Under the pieces are notes generated by a model. It was not told the DNA's origin, did no database searches, and saw nothing but the letters and a program-made list of their open reading frames with translations. Source: Lachnospiraceae bacterium (lineage in GTDB: Bacteria; Bacillota; Clostridia; Lachnospirales; Lachnospiraceae). Taken from it: DNA of 64,000 nt. The position numbers and the translations under genes are program-made. Positions 9,438-18,198 of this stretch are shown here, piece after piece. Numbering within the stretch: the stretch's first letter is position 1; the number at the start of each line of letters is the position of its first letter. The DNA lies in assembly GCA_016293925.1 (NCBI GenBank), contig JAEDCX010000003.1, positions 12,618 to 76,617 on the forward strand, given 5' to 3'.

Positions 9438-9466
9438 ATGTTAGCACAGGCGTCACAGAAAATCAA
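9438..9466 (-). promoter_or_regulatory. Promoter of the aspS T-box transcript
   Basis: TTGATT (complement of 9461-9466), 17 bases, TAACAT (complement of 9438-9443), with an extended -10 TGC. Transcription would start near 9431, directly ahead of T-box stem I. Confidence 0.65.
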
Positions 9467-9517
9467 TAGTTCTTTCCGCAGGAATTCCGGCAGAATCCCG
9501 ATCATCCCTACAGAGAA

Positions 9518-10222
9518 TCACTCCTCCCTGATACGATAAACCGGCCGACCGTCATATTGCTCCCCCGCAGGAACAAGTTCCTTGAAAACACCGTTCTCCG
9601 CAGTCAGCTGATGTGCTTCCGCCCGGACATAAACCGTCGCCTCTTCACCGTCCGCTGTCACGACACAAACTTCCCACAGCGACTCTTCTCCTTCGATCCC
9701 GGTAACCTCACGCACAGAAACCTTCCACATCTCTCCGCCGGTTCCGCCTTCCATCAGGGAATCCTCCGTAGCAGCTGCGGATTCATCCTCATACAGCTTG
9801 TTTGATTCCGTCATTGAATTCCCCCATTCCAAATCGGGTTCTGCGCTGTCACAGCTGCTCTCTTCGCACACTTCCATATCAAGGTCGAAATTCGTTTCCC
9901 CCTCCGTTGGATCCGCAGACGTTCCGGCGGAATAGGCAAAATTGTGATCGGGAGCAGTACTGTCGGTCAATTCACAGCGATCCGACGCCTTTCTTCCTGT
10001 TCTGTTCAGATGCACGAGTGCCGGAATGAGGATCGCCAGACACACCCCAGCCGCAATCAGGCCGGACCAGCGGATCACGGAAAGTTTGCGCCTGTCCGAT
10101 CGTTTCTGTTTCTCTGAAATAACCGGCTGCTTCTCCGGAAGCGCCGCCTCAATCCTGCCCCACAGATCAGGTGTGGACTGATCGGTATATGCACGATATT
10201 CCTGTTCCAGATTCTTACTCAT
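9518..10222 (-). CDS. Probable anti-sigma factor, single membrane helix
   Basis: About 234 residues. A cytoplasmic region of about 50 residues (EYRAYTDQSTPDLWGRIEAALP) precedes one membrane helix (WSGLIAAGVCLAILIPALV) and an acidic extracellular region that ends in a small Ala/Val/Glu-rich domain. The gene overlaps the sigma gene by 8 bases, the usual arrangement for a sigma/anti-sigma pair. The cytoplasmic part lacks the HxxxCxxC zinc motif of classical anti-sigma domains, but the PDLWxRIEAAL helix pattern is common in clostridial anti-sigma candidates. Start at 10222: GGAGG lies 7 bases upstream. Confidence 0.7.
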   Translation of the reverse strand: MSKNLEQEYRAYTDQSTPDLWGRIEAALPEKQPVISEKQKRSDRRKLSVIRWSGLIAAGVCLAILIPALVHLNRTGRKASDRCELTDSTAPDHNFAYSAGTSADPTEGETNFDLDMEVCEESSCDSAEPDLEWGNSMTESNKLYEDESAAATEDSLMEGGTGGEMWKVSVREVTGIEGEESLWEVCVVTADGEEATVYVRAEAHQLTAENGVFKELVPAGEQYDGRPVYRIREE

Positions 10223-10784
10223 ATCCACACCTCCTTAATTTCTTCAGGGCATTCTGATACCGCCAGGTAACCGTTCCCATGGGAATGCCAAGCACATTCG
10301 ATATCTCCTGGAATGTCATATCCCCCATGATCTTCATATGGACAACCTGTCTCTCCGCATCAGACAATTGCTCCAGTGCCTGACTGATTGCCATGTCCCC
10401 CACTACCGCATTCTCCACATCGCTCCCCGGCTGGCCGTGGGATCTTCCCGAAGTACTCACTACTTCCTCATCACCTGCTGCCACATCCGGTATCTCTTCC
10501 GTCAATTGTTCTCTTTTGTGTGCGCGCAGGAAATCGATTGCCATATTCCTGGCGATGGTACTCATCCAGGCCCTGTGGCCCCTGCCCTGCCGGTAGCGGT
10601 CCGCCAGCTCCCACAATCGGATAAAGAAATCCGCAGTCACATCCTCCGCATTCTCTCTGTTTCCGAGAACCCTTAAGATCACTGCATAGATATACGATAT
10701 GTATGCCTCATAGATCCCCTTCAGGCCATCCTTATCCCCTTGGCGGATTCGCTCGCAGCATACGCCAAACTGTTCCTCTGTCAT
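10215..10784 (-). CDS. ECF-family RNA polymerase sigma factor
   Basis: 189 residues. Region 2 (about 20-85) shows the core-binding and -10 recognition pattern, with ILRVLGNRENAEDVTADFFIRLWE followed by RAWMSTIARNMAIDFLRAHKR. Region 4 (about 130-186) holds the helix-turn-helix MTFQEISNVLGIPMGTVTWR, which recognises the -35. An acidic linker joins them. The ATG follows AGAGGGAG. The next gene is the likely anti-sigma. No ECF-type -35/-10 was obvious upstream, so the target promoters are unknown. Confidence 0.93.
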   Translation of the reverse strand: MTEEQFGVCCERIRQGDKDGLKGIYEAYISYIYAVILRVLGNRENAEDVTADFFIRLWELADRYRQGRGHRAWMSTIARNMAIDFLRAHKREQLTEEIPDVAAGDEEVVSTSGRSHGQPGSDVENAVVGDMAISQALEQLSDAERQVVHMKIMGDMTFQEISNVLGIPMGTVTWRYQNALKKLRRCGYE

Positions 10785-10886
10785 GCTGAAGCTCCCTCTG
10801 ATTCCCGGGATTTGCAGCCCCTCTGACAGGGATACGAATCCGGAATCCGTTTTTTATGGTTCTATCTGCAAAAAATTATTGTCGTA

Positions 10887-11036
10887 TCACGTTTTCTCAC
10901 GCATCGTTGCCTTGATGGGGTTGATACCCGCCGCCTCTGACCGGGTCATCTCCGGATTCTCCTGCAGGTATCGTTCCAACCGGTCCCCCTCTTCTACAGC
11001 ACCATCACCAGTGTTCCCGCCGTGATCAGAATACAT
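10887..11036 (-). CDS. Possible small protein (49 aa, or 28 aa from an internal TTG)
   Basis: An open frame starts inside the end of the EamA gene and runs past it. Its carboxyl half, RLERYLQENPEMTRSEAAGI, is a plausible amphipathic helix. A shorter form could start at a TTG that follows the purine run GAGGGGG. I know no family for it, and it may be a relic or chance frame. The rest of 10785-10993 holds nothing I recognise. Confidence 0.25.
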   Translation of the reverse strand: MYSDHGGNTGDGAVEEGDRLERYLQENPEMTRSEAAGINPIKATMREKT

Positions 11037-11407
11037 CCCACAGCAGATTTGACTGTAAAATCTTCATGTAGGAACACGAATGCCAGAATCAGTGTGATCA
11101 CAACACTCATCTTATCTATCGGGACAACCTTGGAGGCTGCGCCTGACTGCAACGCCCTGTAATAACACAGCCAGGACGCTCCCGTTGCCAGTCCGGACAG
11201 AATCAAGAAGATCCAGCTTTTCCTGCTGATCTGTGTGATTCCCCCGATTCCATGCGTCAGAAACACCATTCCCCACGCCATCGCCACCACCACCACCGTT
11301 CGGATGGCGGTTGCCAGATGGGAATTCACCCCTTCAATGCCTACTTTCGCCAATATGGATGTCAGCGCCGCGAATACGGCAGACAGAATTGCCATCACAA
11401 CCCACAT
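10994..11407 (-). CDS. EamA-type half transporter (small drug/metabolite transporter)
   Basis: About 137 residues with five predicted membrane helices, i.e. one EamA repeat rather than the usual two. The end VPIDKMSVVITLILAFVFLH is typical of the EamA/DMT superfamily. Single-repeat members are thought to work as dimers; the substrate is unknown. I chose the ATG at 11407 (ahead of it GGAAAGAAGGAAAG) over a GTG at 11434 that overlaps the stop of the MutS-like gene. It is the last gene of the run 16170-10994. Confidence 0.8.
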   Translation of the reverse strand: MWVVMAILSAVFAALTSILAKVGIEGVNSHLATAIRTVVVVAMAWGMVFLTHGIGGITQISRKSWIFLILSGLATGASWLCYYRALQSGAASKVVPIDKMSVVITLILAFVFLHEDFTVKSAVGCILITAGTLVMVL

Positions 11408-11430
11408 AATCTTTCCTTCTTTCCGCACAC

Positions 11431-13071
11431 TCACCTGTTATTTCCTTCTTCGATGATTTTCTCGTACAAATCCAGACCGAAGCTTGTCAGTTCCGGCACG
11501 CTCTGGATCATTTTATAGGTACGGCTGCCGTCCTCTTTTCGCTCCGCGGACAGAAATGCAACACCGCTGTCTGCCCCCTCCTGCTCCCGTGCGGATGCCT
11601 CCGCGTAGATCTTCTGCGCAAAAGACAACAGATGTGTCACCGAGAGAATCTTGACGCCTGCCTCCGTCAACGCCCGGATAATATCGTAGCAGATCTCGGA
11701 ACCGTCCTTTTCGGTAGTAGTTGCAAAGGATTCATTCAGCAGTATCAGGGAATCCGGTCCCAGATTCCGGATAATCTGATCCATCCTGCGAAGCTCCTCA
11801 TCCAGTCGTCCGCTGTTCATCTGGGAATCCTCCCGCCTCGTGAAATGCATGAACAGCGAAGGGAATATCCCGCTCTCATACCGTTCTGCCACCACCATCA
11901 GTCCGCACTGCATCATCACCTGGGCAATACCGATGCTCCTCAAGAAGGTGGATTTACCGCCCTGATTGGCTCCCGTAACGATAATGAGCATCTTATGCTT
12001 CATCTCACAACTGTTCCCCACCGCAGTAATCCGTTGTCCCAGGCACATAACGAATTCTTTCAGGTTGTCAAACGATAACCCGTCCTGTGTCCCCACATCC
12101 GGGTAACAATAATCCAGTTCAAACCGGTGAATGTGATGAATCAGGTTCACCGCCCCCACATAAAAGGCGGTCTGGAAGTGCAGGGCGTCAAAGAAATTCT
12201 CGAACGCCTGCAGGAAGGGTTCTGTATAGGACATGATATACTTTACCACGGCGTATTCCAACGCGGCAGTCTGCTTTCTGGCTTGCGGTGTGGCATCGCA
12301 GGAAACAGAATCCGGCGTAAGGGAATCCAGATACCCCTGAATCCTAGAAATGGTCCCTTTGGGATTGCGGTATTTCCGGTTGATCGTTTCAATCGATTCC
12401 AGTCTGAAATCCTGAAACCGCAGATCACTGCCAAGCCCACAGCCCAGCACAATCCTCGGGACCCGGATGGTTGCCCTGGTGTCATCCGTCGCATCATCAT
12501 CCACATAAAAGGCGATCCGGCTGCTGAGTTCTGACAATTCCGCTTCCCATTCCGTGGGAAACTCCTCCGTGAAGCGATCGCAGAGGCTCCCGAGACCTTC
12601 GGACTGCACTTTGTCCCGGTATTCGTTCAAAAGAGCACGCAACGACCCCAGCGTCCCCAGGAACAAACGGAACTCATACACTCTGGTAATCAGCTTGCTG
12701 GCATTGTCCCTGCCGGCATTCCTGCCATTCACATATCGGCCCAGCTTCTCCCACTCCAGGAGCATATTCTCTGACAGTTCATAGAGACTGCGGATCAGGG
12801 CCTCATTCTCAATGCAGTCAGCAATCACATGCTGACGATACCGGATCTCCCCTTCCGTGCCAAGAGGCGTCATCATCACCTTGTGCATCACATCCGTGAT
12901 GAATCCGTCCGCATCGGAGACTTTCCGCACCTGACCATTCTCGTAGAGTACTTTTTTGCCGGCAACCGAATACAGAAGATTCAGCCCAAGATCCCGGGTA
13001 ATATTCTTCTCGTCAAAATACATCTCCGGCCTGGTCCATTCCCGGTCCGGATACAATAGCAGCGCCTTCAT
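11431..13071 (-). CDS. MutS domain V-like ATPase, second of a coupled pair
   Basis: 546 residues. The carboxyl third is a MutS-type ABC ATPase: Walker A TGANQGGKSTFLRSIG, Walker B LILLNESFATTTEKDG, and the H-loop VTHLLSFA. Ahead of it lie helical lever/clamp-like regions. The amino-terminal mismatch-reading domain of MutS and the Smr nuclease of MutS2 are both missing. The ATG overlaps the stop of the preceding MutS-like gene (ATGA), so the two are translationally coupled and may form a heterodimer. The substrate is unknown; stalled-ribosome rescue (MutS2-like), recombination control or another DNA role are all possible. Confidence 0.85.
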   Translation of the reverse strand: MKALLLYPDREWTRPEMYFDEKNITRDLGLNLLYSVAGKKVLYENGQVRKVSDADGFITDVMHKVMMTPLGTEGEIRYRQHVIADCIENEALIRSLYELSENMLLEWEKLGRYVNGRNAGRDNASKLITRVYEFRLFLGTLGSLRALLNEYRDKVQSEGLGSLCDRFTEEFPTEWEAELSELSSRIAFYVDDDATDDTRATIRVPRIVLGCGLGSDLRFQDFRLESIETINRKYRNPKGTISRIQGYLDSLTPDSVSCDATPQARKQTAALEYAVVKYIMSYTEPFLQAFENFFDALHFQTAFYVGAVNLIHHIHRFELDYCYPDVGTQDGLSFDNLKEFVMCLGQRITAVGNSCEMKHKMLIIVTGANQGGKSTFLRSIGIAQVMMQCGLMVVAERYESGIFPSLFMHFTRREDSQMNSGRLDEELRRMDQIIRNLGPDSLILLNESFATTTEKDGSEICYDIIRALTEAGVKILSVTHLLSFAQKIYAEASAREQEGADSGVAFLSAERKEDGSRTYKMIQSVPELTSFGLDLYEKIIEEGNNR

Positions 13072-14567
13072 CCCAGTCTCTCCTTCAGCTTCTCGTATGT
13101 CAGACCGTATTTCTTCACCTGATTGGCGGCACAGTTCGTATATTCCATAACCGCCCGCTCAATTTTGAAGGTCTGAACACCCTTGTCATCCAGTCTTGCA
13201 CACAATCCGACAGCTCTGTCCTGTGCCTCCAGCAGTTCTGACAGATGTGTCACATATATTCCATGGCACTCTCTGTCCACAAAGTGTTTCAGGACTTTTT
13301 TCCCCATGATGCATGCGTCATAATTGGCTGCGGTGGTGAATAATTCATTGATAATCACGAAAGAATTCCTCCCCGCCCCTTTCATCATCGGTGCCAGTCG
13401 TACCAGTTCCTCCATCAGTTTGCCTCGACCCGTTTCCACACTCTCTTCCACAGAGAAATGGGTCAGCAGATGGGTGAAAAAGTGGATATTGGCAGTCTTC
13501 GCCGGAACCTTCAGCCCCATCTTGCCAAAGAAAATAAACTGTCCCAGGCTTCTGGCGAAGGTGGTCTTCCCTCCCTGGTTCGGCCCTGTCAGCACATAGA
13601 ACAATTCATCCTTATCATAGTAAAAGTCATTGGAAACAACGCTTCCACCCCTGTCCGCATTCGCAATGAAAAGAGCAAGGTCATACAATCCGTCCCCCCG
13701 GATGATCTCCTCTTCCTGTTCGGTGGGAAGGACGAAAGCCGCACCCTTTTGAGCAAGCGTCTGCTCCAGCCTCATGAAGCTGAGATAGAAGGGTATCTCC
13801 TGGAAAAACAGTGCAATCCATTCTTCCTGCATGTTCTTTTGCTCCTTGAACATAACGCCGATTCTGCGGAAGAGGTCCGGTTGCTTCTTGCGGAAGATCT
13901 CCATCAGTTCCAGCTCCAGTCCCTCTAATTCGTCGCTCTCCGAAAAGGGGCTCTCCAACACAGTCCTGTGACCGGATCCAAGCCTTGAAAGGGTGCTCTC
14001 ATAAGTAGCAGGGCACTCCTTTTCCGTAAGAACAATGCGCTTATTCTCATAGGTCAGCGTAAAGCGTGTTCCGGCCATGTGTTCCCGAATCCATGCGGTC
14101 TGTTGTGAAAGCGACTGAAACGATTCGCCGGCAACATAGGTATCCAGGGCTTCCGATATTCTCCGGAACCCCTCCGATGCAAACGGCTTCCCGGTCAGGC
14201 CTTCGTGAAGCATCTGTACCGCATCACAATAGAGTGCAAGTTCACTCACGTAGAGCATCGCCTGCCGCATGGGCTGTCCGGACCGTTCTCTTACCTGTGC
14301 CAGCCGGAGACAGCCGTCATAGGTCTCCCAGGCACGTTCCAACATATCGCTGAGATTCCGGGACTCGATCTCCCAATACACATCCCTGCGGTATTGCACC
14401 GCTTCCGGGCTCTGGGGGAAATAACCATAGAAATGCTTTACGTCCCTGCCCCAGAGTTTTGAGATTCTGTCTATGATCCGATTCAGGTTCAGGTCCGCAA
14501 CAAATTCCGTAGAAATGAATTCCTTGCTGTTCACCGGTTCCAAATCCAGAATACTGATATACTCCAT
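13068..14567 (-). CDS. MutS domain V-like ATPase, first of a coupled pair
   Basis: About 499 residues. The layout matches its neighbour: helical region first, then the ATPase with Walker A LTGPNQGGKTTFARSLG, Walker B FVIINELFTTA and H-loop VTHLSELLEA. The two are clear paralogs with low identity outside the ATPase. No mismatch-binding or Smr domain is present. The ATG at 14567 follows GGTGAGG; a GTG four codons earlier would overlap the upstream gene. It begins one base after the stop of the esterase-HAD gene. Confidence 0.85.
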   Translation of the reverse strand: MEYISILDLEPVNSKEFISTEFVADLNLNRIIDRISKLWGRDVKHFYGYFPQSPEAVQYRRDVYWEIESRNLSDMLERAWETYDGCLRLAQVRERSGQPMRQAMLYVSELALYCDAVQMLHEGLTGKPFASEGFRRISEALDTYVAGESFQSLSQQTAWIREHMAGTRFTLTYENKRIVLTEKECPATYESTLSRLGSGHRTVLESPFSESDELEGLELELMEIFRKKQPDLFRRIGVMFKEQKNMQEEWIALFFQEIPFYLSFMRLEQTLAQKGAAFVLPTEQEEEIIRGDGLYDLALFIANADRGGSVVSNDFYYDKDELFYVLTGPNQGGKTTFARSLGQFIFFGKMGLKVPAKTANIHFFTHLLTHFSVEESVETGRGKLMEELVRLAPMMKGAGRNSFVIINELFTTAANYDACIMGKKVLKHFVDRECHGIYVTHLSELLEAQDRAVGLCARLDDKGVQTFKIERAVMEYTNCAANQVKKYGLTYEKLKERLG

Positions 14568-14568
14568 G

Positions 14569-16170
14569 CTACACCTCACCTGCTAACCGATTCGCTTCCA
14601 GCCAGCCGATTATCTCATCCAGTCTGGTCATCTTTGCTGTCAACAGTCTGCTGATCTCCTCGTCCGGCTCGGACTGATCCGGCACCATAATGACGTCAAT
14701 GCCTGCCCGTCTGGCAGAACGGATGCCGTTGGGTGCATCCTCCACCGCGACACATTCCGATGGTGCAAGGCCCAGCTGCTCACAGGCGTACAGGTACACC
14801 TTGGGCGATGGTTTTCCCTCATCCACCATGGTTGCACTGATCAGCCTGTCCACATAGTCCGCAAGCCCCGTCCGTTTCAGATACTCTGTCGCACGATCCG
14901 GGTCTGTGGCTGTCACAATGGCAGTGATAACCCCCCGGCTGCGGAGGTAGGATAACAGTTCCATGGCACCTGCTTTGCGCTGCATTCCGTGTTCCGCAAT
15001 ATAGTCATCGAAGTATTGTTTGCGGATTCGACGTGCACCGTCATAGTCGAAATCCGCTCCGAACCACTCCCGGAACCTGGCCGGTGCATAGGGACGACCC
15101 AGAGAACGCATCTCCAGATACTGGTCATCTGTCATGGTATAGCCGAGACCTGCCATGGTTTTCGGCCAGATCTGCCGGTAGATCTTCTCAGTGTCAATCA
15201 GGGTACCGTCCAGATCAAAGAGTACTGCTTTCAGGCTGCGGCGGGACGTACCGGCATTCACACCAGCGATCCATCCCGTAAGACCACGCGGCAGGCGCGC
15301 TTCCATAGGCGTTCCGTCATCAAACATCAGATTCGCCTGCACCGCATTGATCAGACAATGTTGCCCCATCTCCGTACCGCCATATATGGTTGCGATTCCG
15401 TGGTCCCCGTTGTATACCCATTCCGGAGTGTAGAGGAAGCAGTGCTTCATGGCGCGTAGCCGGTCCAGTCGGGGTGCCACCTCTGCTTCAAAGCTATGGA
15501 ATTCATCCCGCTTACCATAGGCGTAGAACAGATGAATCCCTGCCGCATCGTACGCATCCAGTTTCTCGTCCTCCGGTATATAAGCCGATCCCACCGGAAT
15601 CAGACAGTCGAAGAAGCCAAGATACCGGTTCGCCATAATGAAGGTAAAATAGGCTCCGGAAGAATTCCCGATCAAGAATTTCTTCCCGACGCCATTCGTA
15701 TGCTTTTCCACAAATTCGTTGATCAGTTCATACAGCGGCTCCACATATTCATCCGACCAGTATCCCTTCGTTTTACCGTCCTCGTCCCGGTATTCATTGG
15801 CAACCGGAACCAGAATATAGGCCCCGCCCAGATCCTGCTGATAGTTCTCGGACGCATAATACTCTGCCCCCGCATAACTGATACACACGTCCCCAACCAG
15901 GGAATTGCCCGTTCCGTGCAGGAAAATCAGCAGCGGATACTCTTTTCCCCGGGGATACCCGTGCTTCGTGGGATCATAGAAGAAGTAATTCATGGACTGT
16001 ACAGCCGTGTCCGATGTCTGGAATGCCGATGCATTCCGTGGCTGTTTCCTCACATAGCAGTCACGCTCATACCGGTCAAAATATCTGCCGCACACATAAG
16101 TTGCTCCCGGAGACAAAAAAGCACCCTCCGGCATCTCGTCCGCCCACGGCGGTGTCGGTCTGTCGTTCAT
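14569..16170 (-). CDS. Esterase (alpha/beta hydrolase) fused to a HAD phosphatase
   Basis: 533 residues with two enzymes in one chain. Residues about 60-290 form an alpha/beta hydrolase of the PHB-depolymerase/feruloyl-esterase kind: oxyanion region LLIFLHGTGNS, nucleophile elbow GNSSG, and a late NGDHG that likely supplies His. Residues about 315-533 are a beta-phosphoglucomutase-like HAD phosphatase: motif I KAVLFDLDGTLIDTEK, motif II Thr in VTATDPDR, Lys in GKPSPKVY, motif IV VAVEDAPNGIRSA. The ATG at 16170 follows GGGAGG. A longer open frame continues into the amt gene on the same strand but is out of frame with it. No signal peptide, so both act in the cytoplasm. Confidence 0.87.
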   Translation of the reverse strand: MNDRPTPPWADEMPEGAFLSPGATYVCGRYFDRYERDCYVRKQPRNASAFQTSDTAVQSMNYFFYDPTKHGYPRGKEYPLLIFLHGTGNSLVGDVCISYAGAEYYASENYQQDLGGAYILVPVANEYRDEDGKTKGYWSDEYVEPLYELINEFVEKHTNGVGKKFLIGNSSGAYFTFIMANRYLGFFDCLIPVGSAYIPEDEKLDAYDAAGIHLFYAYGKRDEFHSFEAEVAPRLDRLRAMKHCFLYTPEWVYNGDHGIATIYGGTEMGQHCLINAVQANLMFDDGTPMEARLPRGLTGWIAGVNAGTSRRSLKAVLFDLDGTLIDTEKIYRQIWPKTMAGLGYTMTDDQYLEMRSLGRPYAPARFREWFGADFDYDGARRIRKQYFDDYIAEHGMQRKAGAMELLSYLRSRGVITAIVTATDPDRATEYLKRTGLADYVDRLISATMVDEGKPSPKVYLYACEQLGLAPSECVAVEDAPNGIRSARRAGIDVIMVPDQSEPDEEISRLLTAKMTRLDEIIGWLEANRLAGEV

Positions 16171-16255
16171 CAAAACCTCCCTGCGGAATCTTCGTTTGCT
16201 TTGTAGGACCTCCGCATCATGAGCATCCCGGATGAATCGGATACTCTTTGGCTCT

Positions 16256-16264
16256 ATTATAGCA
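16256..16264 (-). promoter_or_regulatory. Extended -10 promoter of the esterase-HAD operon
   Basis: TGC followed by TATAAT (complement of 16256-16261) just past the amt terminator. The -35 region (TTTCGC) is poor. Confidence 0.45.
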
Positions 16265-16296
16265 AAAAGAATCCCGGAGCGAAACCGCCCCGGGAT
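16264..16296 (-). terminator. Rho-independent terminator of amt
   Basis: ATCCCGG (complement of 16290-16296) pairs with CCGGGAT (complement of 16271-16277), followed by TTCTTTTTG. It lies about 45 bases after the amt stop. Confidence 0.85.
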
Positions 16297-16340
16297 CATT
16301 TCTGCCATGAATTTATGAGAATTGTTATCGGTGACCCAAT

Positions 16341-18143
16341 TTATTCCACATCCTGCAATGCAGCCAGGTCTTCCTCGCCGGTACGAACCTTTACGACTTT
16401 CGCCACATCGTATACGAAGATCTTGCCGTCTCCGATATGACCCGTGTAAAGAGCCGCCTTTGCTGCTTCGATCACAGTGTCTACAGGAATCTTGGATACC
16501 ACAACTTCCACTTTTACCTTTGGTAACAGGGTTGTATCCATCTCGACACCACGATATCTCTCGCCGGCACCCTTCTGGATACCGCATCCCATCACCTGTG
16601 TAACCGTCATACCGGTTACGCCCAGCTTATTCATTGCTTCTTTCAACTGTTCATAGCGGGCAAGTTTCGCAATGATAACCACCTTGTACATGCCTGTGGA
16701 TACATTTGGCATCTTCTCCACTTTGACTGCGGCATTCTTCTGTACTTCGGAAGCGGATATATATTCATCATTACCAAGATCTGTATTTTCATTGACATCC
16801 ATGGTCATACCGCTGGATACATCCATGATGGAGAAGCCTGAGTATGCAGATGCAAGACCATGCTCCGTAATATCCAGACCTGTGATCTCCTCCTCTTCGG
16901 AAGCGCGCAGTCCGACGATTGCTTTGATAATCAGGAATGTAATGGTAATCGCTACCGCAGTCCAGGCTGCAATGGTGAGAACACCGATCAGCTGGGTTCC
17001 GAGGAGCTTGAAACCGCCGCCGTAGAAGAGACCCTTTCCGCAAATCTGGTTTAATCCGTACACTCTTACGCCATCCACCACTTCACCATATCCTCTTGTA
17101 AATGCAGGAGCGGTATCGGTTGCAAACAGACCAACTGCGATCGTCCCCCAGATACCGTTCATGCAGTGAACCGCAACGGCACCGACTGGATCATCAATAT
17201 GTAATTTGTTGTCCAGAAGCCATACGCCGAATACAACCAGAAGACCGGCTACCAGACCAATGATTATGGCACCAAGACCATCTACAACGTCGCAGGGAGC
17301 CGTGATTGCAACCAGACCTGCCAGGGAAGCGTTCAGACACATGGACACATCCGGTTTTCCGTATTTCACCCAAGTGAAAATCATGGTAACGACCGTTGCA
17401 ACCGCAGGCGCAATGGTTGTTGTCAGGAAAATGGAACCGAGCTCTTCCGTTGTTGCGGCAGCTGCACCGTTGAAGCCGTACCAGCCGAACCACAGAATGA
17501 ATACACCCAGCGCACCGATCGGAATGTTATGCCCCGGGAACGCATTGACTTTGGTTACTTTACCGTTTTTGTCCCTGGTGAACTTGCCGATTCTGGGTCC
17601 CAGAATCTTCGCACCAATCAGGGCGGAGATACCGCCGACCATGTGAATACATGCAGAACCTGCGAAATCGTGGAAGCCCATCTGTGCCAGCCATCCGCCG
17701 CCCCATACCCAGTGTGCCTCGATCGGATAGATCAGGGCGGAGATCACTGCGGAATAGATACAGTAGGATAAGAACTTGGTTCTCTCTGCCATGGCTCCGG
17801 ATACGATGGTTGCTGTTGTTGCGCAGAATACTAAGTTAAATACGAAATTGGAAAAATCGAAATTTTCGAAATCGGTGAAAAGATCAAATCCGGGTTCTCC
17901 GATGAATCCGACCAGATCCTCTCCCAATAGTAAGCCTGCACCGATCAGTACGAACATCACGGTACCGATACAGAAATCCATCAGGTTTTTCATAATGATG
18001 TTTCCTGCATTTTTCGCTCTGGTGAAGCCTGTCTCAACCATGGCAAAACCGGCCTGCATCCAGAATACCAGAGCTGCACCGATCAAAAACCAGACTGCGA
18101 ACACGTTGTCACCAATCAGTTGTTTGATTGCTTCTTCTGTCAT
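16341..18143 (-). CDS. amt: Ammonium transporter fused to a PII (GlnB/GlnK) domain
   Basis: 600 residues. The first 410 or so form the 11-helix Amt/Rh channel, with SACIHMVGGISALIGA and HWVWGGGWLAQMG carrying pore residues. A linker of about 75 residues follows, then a complete PII domain (about 480-595): YKVVIIAKLARYEQLKEAM, T-loop QKGAGERYRGVEM, and GHIGDGKIFVYDVAKVVKVR. In GlnB, Tyr-51 of the T-loop is uridylylated; here that place is Met, although the neighbouring Tyr-46 is kept. The PII part is therefore probably tuned by nucleotides and 2-oxoglutarate, not uridylylation. Start at 18143 follows GAGGAGG. Confidence 0.95.
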   Translation of the reverse strand: MTEEAIKQLIGDNVFAVWFLIGAALVFWMQAGFAMVETGFTRAKNAGNIIMKNLMDFCIGTVMFVLIGAGLLLGEDLVGFIGEPGFDLFTDFENFDFSNFVFNLVFCATTATIVSGAMAERTKFLSYCIYSAVISALIYPIEAHWVWGGGWLAQMGFHDFAGSACIHMVGGISALIGAKILGPRIGKFTRDKNGKVTKVNAFPGHNIPIGALGVFILWFGWYGFNGAAAATTEELGSIFLTTTIAPAVATVVTMIFTWVKYGKPDVSMCLNASLAGLVAITAPCDVVDGLGAIIIGLVAGLLVVFGVWLLDNKLHIDDPVGAVAVHCMNGIWGTIAVGLFATDTAPAFTRGYGEVVDGVRVYGLNQICGKGLFYGGGFKLLGTQLIGVLTIAAWTAVAITITFLIIKAIVGLRASEEEEITGLDITEHGLASAYSGFSIMDVSSGMTMDVNENTDLGNDEYISASEVQKNAAVKVEKMPNVSTGMYKVVIIAKLARYEQLKEAMNKLGVTGMTVTQVMGCGIQKGAGERYRGVEMDTTLLPKVKVEVVVSKIPVDTVIEAAKAALYTGHIGDGKIFVYDVAKVVKVRTGEEDLAALQDVE

Positions 18144-18161
18144 AACGTTTTCCTCCTCATC

Positions 18162-18198
18162 AAAAAAGACGACACTCCCTCCTGCTCCACAGCGTCGT
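18162..18198 (-). promoter_or_regulatory. Terminator-like hairpin just ahead of the amt ribosome site
   Basis: ACGACGCT (complement of 18191-18198) pairs with AGTGTCGT (complement of 18169-18176) through eight pairs, one of them G-T, and is followed by six T. The 5' arm can instead fold into a small hairpin CCAC-GACGCT-GTGG, which would prevent the terminator. This is the layout of an attenuator; see the findings. Confidence 0.55.

Noticed and set aside
16171..16587. Amino-terminal extension of the esterase-HAD protein
   Set aside because: It runs through the amt terminator and amt end in a different frame; GGGAGG marks the start at 16170.
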